From: Hydrangea macrophylla
Lineage: Eukaryota; Streptophyta; Magnoliopsida; Cornales; Hydrangeaceae
DNA: 64,000 nt
Assembly (NCBI GenBank): GCA_033977485.1
Contig: CM066982.1
Coordinates: 32,280,218-32,344,217, forward strand
Reading direction: 5' to 3'
Part shown: one piece after another, positions 31,927 through 42,047 of the stretch
Layout of the letters: every line of letters starts with the position of its first letter
How positions within the stretch are numbered: the stretch's first letter is position 1
Made by a program: the position numbers and the translations under genes
Notes under the pieces: generated by a model
Told to the model about the DNA's origin: nothing
Databases searched by the model: none
The model's input: only the letters and a program-made list of their open reading frames with translations

Positions 31927-33935
31927 AGAATCTTGAAATATAAGATCAAAATATAAGATATTATTCGTAAGATATAAGCCAAATATCACACAATGCAAAG
32001 TGAAAGATCACACAAATAAACCTAGGAAAAATCATCTAATCACATATCAAGTAACCAAGTTTTCCTAATCTAGAAGGGGGACATGAATTGTTCTTGAAAC
32101 AAATAATCAAAGAAATCAAAACATGCTTAGCAAGCTAGAATGATGCATGTTAATTTTTTAGAAAGGAAGACCTCTCAAACCCCGGGGCGGATGAGAAAGG
32201 ATGATTAGATCGAGGGGAAGCATGGACGTATGATCCAACTCATTCTTTATAAACTTCTTAGATTAGGAGTCATAAAAGCCCCAAATCTTGCATGGATGCA
32301 ATGTATGATCCTAGAATGTGCAAAGGTTGTAGTGTATTTGTGTACATGGACTTTCTAAAGTGACTTAGAAGTCTAAACTATGCATGAATGCATGAAGAAA
32401 ATTATCATAGGATATGTACAAATGTAGTATGGACTACTTCCTAAGATATGAACTAATTTGGAGTGCATGTGAGCATCAAATCAAAGAAAGAAAGTAAAAG
32501 TATGCTTGTTGTGAATAGTGGACAGAACAGTGAGTTGATCTTTTAAAAATGGAAAAGTGGGCTTAGATATATTTTTAGTTCATGATTTTTTTTATAGATA
32601 TCATCCTTATTGTGTGTAGAATACATGTCAAAAAGCCAATCTTCAATAACTATTATAGATTGAGAAAAATCATATAAAAAATAGAGGTTACTCAGAAACA
32701 GAGTCCGTACTATTGACTGAAATGTTAAAAAATGTTAGAAAATGAAAATAAAACATGTAGAGGCCTATATTATACAGAAAGTTCCCTAAGACACTGAAAT
32801 TCAAGGGAAAATGTTGGGATCACTCCTTTTGGAAAAGTGTTCTGAAAAACAAGTTGAAAGTCGACCTAGCTGCGGTGACAGCAAAAACAAAATGTATGGA
32901 AGGAATGTTTGGGTTAAAATGGAACCCTTCCAAGTGTTTCCAAGTCAAACCAAAAATCATGGGTGTTCTCCAACAAGTTAGGAAGACTTTCCAAGTGGTC
33001 TTGCAATCACCCTTTGAGTATTGAGTTCTAGAGAAATCTTTGAACTCAAATTTGTCACGCCCCGAAGTACCAAAAATAGGGAAAAATAAATTTCCTTTAT
33101 GGGTTCATCGACACGTGACTGGTTGTGAGTGCCACCTGATTGTCCAAACATGCTTATAACAATAATGTGATATGGGAAAGTGACTAAGTTCAGCGGAAGC
33201 AAAAATTTAAAACATCCAAGTCTTACATCAGTAGTATATTATAGGCCAAAAAGATATCCAAAAGATACATATTACAAGACCAGCTAAACTATTATATCAC
33301 TAACATAATAATAACAGAACTATAACAAAATTATCTCAAGATTTGTAGGAAATGAAAGTAACTGATGGCATAAGGCCTTCAACGAATGAAATAAGAATTA
33401 GGTATTTCATAAGTGAAATAGTCCAAACGAAACCCCACTAATAAAGAATAAGGTAGCAACTGAGAGAGACAATAAGAGGTCAAGATGTACAGAGAGTACA
33501 ATATTTTTGAGTTCATGGCAAGAACAAGGATAGAGAACTCATTTAGAATTATTTCAAATGAAATGAACTTGTAAGAATTTGTTCAAGGAATAATAAGTCA
33601 AAAAGAATGACTTTGCAGTACTAGTGATCGAACTTGTTCTCAAAAGAATTTGTCAAGAATCGGATGATCAAGGTACATACTCAAGAATTGTTGACTGGGG
33701 AATTTCTAAAAAATCAAGGAAATGAATTACTTATCAAGGAGTGTATCACAATAATTATTGATGGTAATCGGAGCCACTTTACAAAATATATAGATCCTTT
33801 TTCCAGAAGAAATGACCATTAGAATAGAAGGTATCGATTTACTCAAAGGGAGTGGAATGAGTAGAAAGGATATGACTGCTTACTATGGTACTCGCCTACC
33901 ATATCTAAGGTAAAGTTTGCCTCTCTTATTATCTA

Positions 33936-34505
33936 TTACGGGCCCTCTAAGAACTCCTCCTCAGGGTCCTCCTCCTCCTCCTCCTCAATGTCAGCTGGAT
34001 CTACTTCGTGGTTCTGCTCAAGCATCGGTATCATCTTGTCCCCATCAACTGCTGATGCTGGGTGGTCATGTACATCATCCCCTGCTCTCTGAAGATCGTC
34101 TGCTGGGTCAACCTCTTCGATCGGCTCGTTGTCGCTACTTACCAGATCATCATCAATTGTCAGGTCATCGTCGTCATCTGCGTTGTCACCATTAGATGGG
34201 TCGTCTGCTGAGTGGTCACTGCTTGCAGAATCCTCTCCAATCGCTATGTCGTCGTCGCTATCTGTATCCATGGGATCTGAATCAGCATCTGGCTCTGGTA
34301 TGGGCTCAGGTGAGAATGGTGGTGCTGGTGTGGCAATGATAATCGAGAAGAGTATATCGTCATATAGTGCCTCATTCTGAGTCATGCTGATAAGCTCCTG
34401 GTGAATAAGTATGGTAGTCTCTGAAGCATGGATAGACTCGGGCTGAACTCGATCCGGATACTGCAATGTATCGGTAAGCACAGCTCTCCGTATATCCTCT
34501 TCCAA
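33936..34505 (-). pseudogene. Acidic ORF of unknown function, array unit 1
   Basis: 189 codons rich in D, E, S and P with runs such as DADSDPMDTDSDDD and DIEEEEEED. The first third (MEEDIRRAVLTDTLQYPDRV, ILIHQELISM) is of normal composition. It lies just downstream of the primer-binding site, where gag usually starts, but shows no gag domain. The frame continues upstream of this ATG through a TAG (near 34521) toward a possible ATG at 34628, so the ORF is probably longer in origin. Unit 2 has a sense codon at that place. Compared with the other units, glutamate-run lengths change by whole codons. I do not recognise the protein. Confidence 0.5.
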
Positions 34506-34725
34506 GATATGCCTCGCCCTCTAGCAGATCCGCTGTCGATATAGTACAGGGTCGGCAAGCTGGATACGACCGTCGCGATTATAGTGACCTTCGAAATCAT
34601 CATGAACAAAGCTCGACTCTATAGTCATGCAAAAGGAGCTAACTTAGTGTCAGTACTAATACGAGGTAAATCTTAGGCTCATAACTTAAGGTGTAGGACA
34701 ATCAGTGAGCGCATCATAACCTAAA

Positions 34726-34737
34726 GCTCTGATACCA
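34726..34737 (-). promoter_or_regulatory. Primer-binding site (initiator tRNA-Met type), unit 1
   Basis: Minus strand TGGTATCAGAGC, the classic match to the 3' end of initiator tRNA-Met, lies eight bases inside the LTR end. Confidence 0.85.
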
Positions 34738-35436
34738 AAAATCCCTGTCACGCCCCGAAGTACCAAAAATAGGGAAAAATAAATTTCCTTTATGGGTTCG
34801 TAGACACGTGACTGGTTGTGAGTGTCACCTGATTGTCCAAACATGCTTATAACAATAATGTGATATGGGAAAGTGACTAAGTTCAGCGGAAGCAGAAATT
34901 TAAAACATCCAAGTCTTACATCAGTAGTATATTACAGGCCAAAAAGATATCCAAAAGATACATATTACAAGACCAGCTAAACTATTATATCACTAACATA
35001 ATAATAACAGAACTATAACAAAAGAAAAGCTCCAAAGTCTTCAGCTGGCGAAACCGTAGCCTTCCTCATAGTAATCTTCACCAGCATAGTCTTCAGTAGT
35101 AAAGTCAGCATCTTGATAGTAGTCGGCTTCGTCTGGACCTGCAAAGGCTGGACGTGGAAGGTCCAGCGGCATGAAAAGCCGTTAGCGGTTAAGCTAAGTG
35201 AGGGTCTCCTTAAGGTTACCACCACTTAAGGTAAGTTATTCTTCATCTCTTCTTATTCTGGATACTATGTCTTGTTCGTCTTTTCTCATTCTCAAAACCA
35301 TAGCTTATTTAAACCCAATCATTCCCCTTGAAACTTAACCTATAACTGAACTGACCAATGACATTAACTGAAAGAAGACCTAACTCCAAATGCATTTACT
35401 GGTCAAGAAAGAACAACACTCAACAATGAATAATTA

Positions 35437-35820
35437 ACTGTCGCCCAACATGCACTCAAACTGTCGCCCAAATGGCATTCAAACTATCGCCCAACTGGCA
35501 TTCAAACTGTCACCCAAATGGTATAAGTGTGCGGGACATTAACAATCTCTTGGTCGAACACGTCATGCCGATCCTCAGGTCGCCCGCATGTTACCAAACA
35601 CGTCATGCCGATCCTCAGACCAAGGGTACGGGAAATTAATAATCACTTGGACCAACACGTCATGCCGATCCTCAGGTCACCCGTACATAACCGAACACGT
35701 CATGCCGATCCTCAGTCCAAGGGTGCGAAAAACTAATCAACTACTTGATCGAACACGTCATGACGATCCTCAGGTCATCCGCACTTGACCGAACACGTCA
35801 TGCCGATCCTCAGATCAAGG
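35437..35820. repeat. Two minisatellites in the chromovirus LTR
   Basis: 35437-35520 holds four units of about 23 bp (actgtcgcccaa(a/c)tggcattcaa). 35547-35815 holds six copies of a cgaacacgtcatgccgatcc core followed by tcag, in pairs, giving a higher-order unit of about 105 bp. The same blocks occur in the other LTR at 57361-57450 and 57475-57740 with scattered substitutions. Confidence 0.8.
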
Positions 35821-36511
35821 AACAAAACATAACTCACCAACCGACTCCATGGAATAATCGAGAGACCAACTTTGCAAGAATTATCCAAACACGACACAAA
35901 AGTTCACGAATCAACTTTGACCAGTAGACACACGACTAGAAACGATGCCCAATGTCCCTTATTCGCATTAAATCTGTTATCGAAGGTTTTATCGTTATTT
36001 TACGTGTTCGTACGTTTTGTAGTTTAGTTCGTTAATATCATCCATTTATAACCGTTAATATTTCGCTATAAGTCCGACATTCCGTTTTCCTCTCAATATA
36101 CTTACGATGGAAACTTTTCCAATCACTTATCAACGCAATAATCGTGCCATACAATATACTTATATTTTGGGTATGAACTTTCCAACGGTCATTAAACTAT
36201 ATTCACGTAGCTTATGGATTTATAATCATGGATTTAATATCAATAAAACATATAGATGAAACCCTTAACATACTCATCTACGCGATAGCACTACCATAGC
36301 ACGAGATTTTCATAACAACACATGTACTGGAAAACTAGAATCAACAATCAATACCATGCATAAACAAAACATTATACAAAAAGCTATACAATCTGCCAAG
36401 ATACATTTTCACTGTGTTGGCTGAATTAACATGATTTATTTGGGCATGATAAATTGCTTTGTAGATCAAACTCAAAACTAAAACATTATAGATAATAGGA
36501 ATATCTTCATG

Positions 36512-37010
36512 TACAAAAAAAATCTAGCTTCAATTACATTTTTAAACTACTCAAACTATTTATTTTACAAGACATTTCTTATATCTCGGACTGTTCTGTC
36601 CCAGATTTATAGTACTGTATTGTACGTGCATTTCACCTATGAAGGAGGGGTTTTTAGACTGAGCTATAGAAGCGTTATTTGTAGATATATAAGTTAGCTT
36701 TTACCACAAAAAAACTAGCTTAATTCGGATTTTTGAGCTGCATAAAACATTCATTTTACTAGACTTTGTTCTGCTAAAAGTTTCAGTTTCTCAGATTTAT
36801 AACACTGAGTTGTACATGCATTTCACCCATGAAGGAGTGATTTCTAGACTGATCTATACAAGAGTTATTTGTAGATAAATGAGTTATCTTTTACCACAAA
36901 AACACCTAGCTTAATTCGGATTTTTGATCTGCACAAAACATTCATTTTACTAAACTATGTTCTGCTGAGAGTTTCAGTTTCTCATATTTATGGATTTGTC
37001 TTGCATGTCA
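36512..37010. repeat. Triplicated segment of about 190 bp in the chromovirus LTR
   Basis: Units start near 36512, 36709 and 36898. Each runs 'ctagctt.aatt', 'ttcattttac', 'gttctg', 'cagttt/cagattta', 'gtac(g/a)tgcatttcacc', 'atgaaggag', 'gttatttgtagata'. The third unit is shorter. The arrangement is matched at 58436-58930 in the other LTR, so it predates array formation. Confidence 0.75.
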
Positions 37011-37449
37011 TGAAAATTTCAACACAACAACATCAAAATTCTACTAAACATTAGTACATATTATATGAGTTCTAAATTGAGTTAGATTACTCACAATTAC
37101 TCACCAAAGCTTGAAATTGAGCTTGGATGTTGTTTTTTAGCTTAATAGAGCTTGAACTTCAAACTTCAAGGATGAACTCCTTCTTCTTCTTAACTTCTTG
37201 ACTTTTCTTTATTCTAGGAATCTTCTTGGACTTCTAAGACTTATAATCACAGCTCCTAAGTCCCCCATGGTGATGTGGATATAAGTATATGAGTGTGTAT
37301 ATGAAGGTGCTCACAAGGAAATGGAGGATCAACTCTTGATTTTCCTCCTAATTTCTCTTTTATCTCTCCATGTATCTCTAACCTCCTAGCTTTCTCTCTA
37401 TGTGCAGATTTTTAGGCCAAAGAAAATGAAATGCATGAGTATATGCATG

Positions 37450-37459
37450 GTTATATAGA
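37450..37459 (-). promoter_or_regulatory. TATA box of the chromovirus LTR, position 2
   Basis: Minus strand CTCTATATAACC about 440 bp inside the LTR start, a plausible U3 promoter; the counterpart in the next LTR is at 59373-59382. Confidence 0.45.
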
Positions 37460-37895
37460 GATGGTGGAGGGGGAGGTGTCTTCATGCATGTTTGCATGTG
37501 CACATGCAATGACAAGTGTCCCACATGTGGACAAGTGTCCCATAGGGTGGTGACATGTGTCAATGGGGTTGCATGTAGCTTCCATGTGGCTGGCCATGTG
37601 GAGCCCACCTCGGGTTTTATGCCACTTCCTCGGTTTGCATGCATAAGTTCCTCGATATTCGTGTCGGTCTCAAAGTACGTGCAAACTGGTATTATTTCTA
37701 ATGTCCGGGTCCGGGTACGGGACTAAGTTAAATCTTATTATGGTCGAGTCGGTATGGTTACTACCGTTTATATGGTAATACTACAACACGTCCATACCCT
37801 CACGTAATTAAAATAATAATATAATAATATAGTGGGTCCAATACAGAAATTAGAAAAAGCTGATATTATAATGACAGAAAATTACAGGTGTTACA

Positions 37896-37908
37896 TCTTC
37901 CACCACTT
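37896..37908 (-). promoter_or_regulatory. Polypurine tract of chromovirus unit 2
   Basis: Minus strand AAGTGGTGGAAGA immediately precedes the LTR start, and the preceding text TTTCGAGGACGAAATCC is the usual end of chromovirus interiors. Confidence 0.7.
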
Positions 37909-37942
37909 ATTAAAGGATTTCGTCCTCGAAATCAGAGCTTAT

Positions 37943-38233
37943 CTATTTACAAAACAGAAAAGAATATTTCTCTTGCATCTCTGACTCCATTTCCCACGAA
38001 GCTTCTCTTTCGTCATGATGATTCCATTGAACTTTCACCAATGGGATCTCCTTGTTCCTCAGCTTCTTGGTTTCTCGACCCAAAATCTTGATGGGTTTCT
38101 CTGTGTAAGACACGTTATTTGCCTCAATGTCCTTGAAGTCGATTACATGTGGTGTCCCGCCCTGATGATACTCCTTCAACACACTGATGTGAAAAATATT
38201 ACGAATACCTGACAACCTTAGTGGAAACATCAC
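37943..38233 (-). pseudogene. pol: Integrase C-terminus with chromodomain, unit 2 (pol remnant)
   Basis: 96 codons ending in TAG 47 bp before the LTR. They carry the end of a gypsy integrase (RLSGIRNIFHISVLKEY) and a chromodomain-like tail (EKPIKILGRETKKLRNKEIP, LVKVQWNHHDEREASWEMES). In chromoviruses this module follows the DDE core and steers integration to marked chromatin. Here nothing of protease, RT, RNase H or the integrase core precedes it: 50 bp upstream is the end of another element copy. The first ATG is therefore not a true start. The frame is open in both complete units, which may reflect youth rather than selection. Confidence 0.8.
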
Positions 38234-38300
38234 TAATTTCTAATATCCTACGTGGAATTTCCGGAAAAATTCAGGTGCTACATCACTAACTACCTTATCA
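38227..38300 (-). other. Chimeric junction with a second LTR start and polypurine-like tract
   Basis: On the minus strand the text GATTTCGAGGACAAAATCC followed by a short purine-rich tract and TGTAGCACCTGAATTT repeats the layout of the real interior/LTR boundary at 37895. About 43 bp later it changes to the integrase C-terminus. The 10-mer acatcactaa occurs at 38227-38236 and 38280-38289, bracketing the small LTR piece. So the 3' end of one element copy is joined to the pol end of another. Confidence 0.65.
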
Positions 38301-38559
38301 GAGGATTTTGTCCTCGAAATCTAGAGTTTGCTAGGTCTTAGAAAGTACAAGGTACTAATCATATCTCAGATTTTAAGGTTGTGAGGTTCTCACTAGCTAA
38401 CTAATCAGACCTTCTCATAAATTCTTTCAAACATCCAAACTTCTTTGCTAAAATAATGCCAAGTGAAATTCATAGTTCTGACATTGAATATGGCACCTTC
38501 GGTCTTTCGTCTTATTCAATACTGAGATTAATTTGGTGATCTGCAAGTTCTCTTTCGGG

Positions 38560-38940
38560 ATCTTCTTTGTGGTGGAACCTTGTTCTGAGTTCCTCGTTCT
38601 GGACAATCTTTGCGCACACGTCCAGTCTTTCCAAAATTAAAGCACTGTGCCTATCCACTTGTGAGATGTTTCGGTGCTTTGCATTCTTTGAAGTGATGTC
38701 TAGATATTCTGCAGTTGTCGCAGATATCACGTTGCTTTGGATGTGTCTGAACGGCAGTCTGATTAACTTTCCTTTCATTGTTTCTTTGCCTCTTGTGATG
38801 ATTCTTGATGTATCTAGAGTTTTCCTCAATGATTGTGGGATGTATTCGAGTAGTTGTTCGGGATACTGGTTTGTTTCTTCTGCGTCGTTAATCGGGCAAG
38901 ATTCTTGCCTCTCAGCTTTCTGATGCGATGGTTGAGAAGT
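38560..38940 (-). pseudogene. gag: Gag nucleocapsid remnant with zinc knuckle, unit 2
   Basis: On the minus strand 38722-38681 encodes CDNCRISRHHFKEC, a perfect C-x2-C-x4-H-x4-C knuckle. After an in-frame TAG about 13 codons later, a second knuckle-like stretch (CFNFGKTGRVRKDC, from 38644) has lost one Cys and the His. A basic tail follows (PPQRRSRKR). This is the RNA-binding end of gag. Upstream capsid sequence is too decayed for me to recognise. Protease and RT, which should follow, are absent; the chimeric junction comes about 260 bp later. Confidence 0.65.
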
Positions 38941-41369
38941 CTAGTTGGTCTCACGATTGTCTTCTATAACTTGTAGGGGTCGTGGCGTCCTTTTAAGCGT
39001 GTTATTGTGATTGAGTTCCTTTGCGTGTCGTCATGAAATCGTCGTGGAGTTTTGGCATCGTAGGTGATGACACAAGTCATTAAGCAATTTGTCCATGCAT
39101 TAATTAATACTAAGCATATAAGTTGTTACTGGTAATTGGAGTAGGATTGAATTCTCTTATAAGGAGTTGAATTCATAACAAAATGAATACTCATTATGTA
39201 CTGAGTTAAAAACGAAGGGGTACGTGATCAATCACTTGTACGTAGGATCACACTATATAGAATGAGTATCTGAGAATAACCATTAGATGATTACTATAGG
39301 ACAATCATAGTAATGCAATGACTATAGGCGCATGGCCTCCCAGGTAGGACATAAGAATTCCTTGTCTCATGAGCCAATAATTTAGGTGAAGCCTTAATGA
39401 TAAAAGTCAAGGTTACCAATAAGAAGAATTTATGAAATGAAAGGAAATGAAGACTAATTTACAAAGGGGTACAAGATGCTTGAGTTCCTTAGGTGAACAA
39501 ATACAAAGAGATCCTTTACAATAATGTCAAGGGATACGCAATTGCAAAAGTTGGTCAAATGGTTGACAGTCCAAATGATTTACAAAGATTAATTTAACAG
39601 ATCATAAATCCAAATGACTTACAAAGATTGGCTTATAAATGAATTATTGGAATCGATTTTCATGGTGATAAGACCAAAGAGGTGACTTATAGCATTAGGA
39701 AGCAAATGAATTCTCTTGGATTTATCATTGATCAGAATGATCCAAAATCTTGTTAAGTGAAATTAGAGAGGACAACGAATAACTGTCAATTAGTGAAACA
39801 ATAAAGGACATCCCAAGGTTCATCATAAGGATAATTGATCTAATGCAACGAATGGTAGAAAATAGTGGATTTACTCAAAAGGAGTTAAATCAGAAAGATG
39901 AATATAGTTACTCAGCTTACATGGTTTCAATTTATAACGTGCGCAGGGTTAGAGATGTATTTCTTCAGTGTGTTGATGGAACATCGAAGTTGTAAACCTA
40001 AAACGTGTCTTCTCTTGGTAGGTCCTATGCGATCTGATCATTGGCTTGAAAGTGGAATGCAGTACTCATCTTCACTAATGTTCACAGTGCGAGTCATTCG
40101 TTGTGATTAAACCTGGTCGATGTCAGCAGTCTATGAGGTCGTTCGATCTGTTGTAGGTATGTTCTATTCTTGCGCCTTCCATCGCCTCGGGTTAAGTCAA
40201 TATCTCATGTGCTCCTTGTAGTAGGGTTGACCTTGGTAGTGTAGCAGGTTGTGGCTTGAGTGGTCTAAAAAGCGATTTGGAATGGACGATATGGAGGTGT
40301 CTAAATAACTCGTTTCCATAGTTACTTGTGCTTGTGCCGTTAGCGGTCTTCCATAAGCCTTGTATCAGTCTTCAAAATACAATGGTGGGATCGATCTCCT
40401 TAGGTATTATATTGCTTAGCCTTCTGGACTAGTCCTCAGTTGTTTGAGATGATTCATCCATTGTAGAGATCGAGAAGATTCTTCTATTCCTACATATGAG
40501 TTCGTGTTTATAAGGTTTCTATCATACCTTATGCGAGGCAATCATAGCCTATTACATCTCACATTATAGTTATCATTATAATCCCAGTAACTAGATTACG
40601 ATGATTGAAACAATTGAATAGATTGATCCAAAATGAAGCCGAATCTGAAAAGGCATATGAATTCTCATAGATAGAAGTACAATAGTAGAATGATGTGATC
40701 CATTCAATAATAAGATGTAAATCTAACAATGATTGAATGACTGTTTACTATGGAAGTAATCGTCGTATCTTAAGATTTGTAGGAAATGAAAGTAACTGAT
40801 GGCATAAGGCCTTCAACGAATGAAATAAGAATTAGGTATTTCATAAGTGAAATAGTCCAAACGAAACCCCACTAATAAAGAATAAGGTAGCAACTGAGAG
40901 AGACAATAAGAGGTCAAGATGTACAGAGAGTACAATATTTTTGAGTTCACGGAAAGAACAAGGACAGAGAACTCATTTAGAATTATTTCAAATGAAATGA
41001 ACTTGTAAGAATTTGTTCAAGGAATAATAAGTAAAAAAGAATGAGTTTGGAGTACTAGTGATCGAACTTGTTCTCAAAAGAATTTGTCAAGAATCGGATG
41101 ATCACGGTACATACTCAAGAATTGTTGACTGGGGAATTTCTAAAAATTCAAGGAAATGAATTACTTATCAAGGAGTGTATCACAATAATTATTGATGGTA
41201 ATCGGAGCCACTTTACAAAATATATAGATCCTTTTTCCAGAAGAAATGACCATTAGAATAGAAGGTATCGATTTACTCAAAGGGAGTGGAATGAGTAGAA
41301 AGGATATGACTGCTTACTATGGTACTCGCCTACCATATCTAAGGTAAAGTTTGCCTCTCTTATTATCTA
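38941..41369 (-). other. Degenerate interior of chromovirus unit 2
   Basis: Between the nucleocapsid remnant and the acidic ORF. Stops in all frames; presumably decayed gag and leader, but no capsid motif is legible. The part from 40770 on is also present in the deleted first unit. Confidence 0.45.
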
Positions 41370-42047
41370 TTACATGCCCTCTAAGAACTCCTCCTCAGGG
41401 TCCTCTTCCTCCTCCTCAATGTCAGCTGGATTTGCTTCGTGGTTCTGCTCAAGCATCGGTATCATCTTGTCCCCATCAACTCCTGGTGCTGGATGGTCAT
41501 GTACATCATCCCCTGCTCTCTGAAGATCGTCTGCTGGGTCAACCTCCTCGATCGGCTCATCGTCGCTACTTGCCGGATCATCATCAATTGTCAGGTCATC
41601 GTCGTCATCTGCGTTGTCACCATTAGATGGGTCGTCTGCTGAGTGGTCACTGCCTGCAGAATCCTCTCCACTCACCATGTCGTCGTCGCTATCTGTATCC
41701 ATGGGATCTGAATCGGCATCTAGCTCTGGTATGGGCTCAGGTGAGAAATGTGGTGCTAGTGCAGCAATGCTAATCGGGAAGAGTATATCGTCATATAGTG
41801 CCTCATGCTGAGTGATGCTGATAAGCTCCTGGTGAATAAGTATGGTAGTCTCTGAAGCATGGATCGACTCGGGCTGAACTCGATACGGGTACTGCAATGT
41901 ATCGGTAAGCACAACTCTCCGTATATCCTCTTCCAAGATATGCCTCGCCCTCAAGCAGATACGCTGTCGATATAGTACAGGGTCGGCAAGCTGGATACGA
42001 CCATCGCGATTATAGTGACCTTCGAAATCATCATGAACAAAGCTCGA
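41370..42047 (-). pseudogene. Acidic ORF, unit 2, interrupted by the Athila insertion
   Basis: Same acidic protein as at 33936-34505, with DIEEEEEDPEEEF and the D/S-rich middle. Here the codon that is TAG in units 1 and 3 is a sense codon, so the frame stays open up to the insertion point. Reading on, it enters the Athila LTR (42048-42146), and an ATG there would give about 33 foreign N-terminal residues. The upstream part of the original ORF now lies 14.5 kb away at 56544. Function unknown. Confidence 0.5.

Larger units (their letters stand above)
27990..33052 (-). mobile_element. Truncated Tat/Ogre-type LTR, interrupted by the gag-only element
   Basis: Begins TGTGGACACGCG and matches the first about 1.46 kb of the 5380-8633 solo LTR, including 'cagatacagagtcgccactt', 'cataaccaaagaacttgg', 'cgacgggcctcaatt' and, beyond the insertion, 'ccaagtgtttccaag' and 'aaaatcatgggtgttct'. 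The match breaks at 28341/31932, where the gag-only element is inserted, and stops for good at 33052, where the chromovirus array begins. The remaining half of the LTR is absent from the window. Confidence 0.75.
33053..34745 (-). mobile_element. Internally deleted first unit of the array
   Basis: 33053-33327 equals the first 275 bp of the LTR. At about 33328-33333 it switches to internal sequence that corresponds to 40770 onward in the next unit. About 5.75 kb (most of the LTR, the chromodomain and gag) is missing. The acidic ORF and primer-binding site remain. Confidence 0.8.
34746..37895 (-). repeat. Chromovirus LTR, array position 2
   Basis: 3150 bp. On the minus strand it starts TGTAACACCTG right after the polypurine tract and ends GGCGTGACA before the primer-binding site. 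It contains two minisatellite blocks and a triplicated segment of about 190 bp (separate entries). No ORF of note. It matches 56673-59818 closely along its length. Confidence 0.85.

Noticed and set aside
35547..35815. CRISPR-like array (repeats of about 24 bp with spacers)
   Set aside because: The spacers themselves repeat in a 105-bp higher-order unit, the block is in a plant LTR, and there are no cas genes.
37484..37726. Cys-rich plus-strand ORF (CMCTCNDKCPTC) also present at 59407-59649
   Set aside because: It lies antisense inside the chromovirus LTR and is duplicated only because the LTR is; no family recognised.
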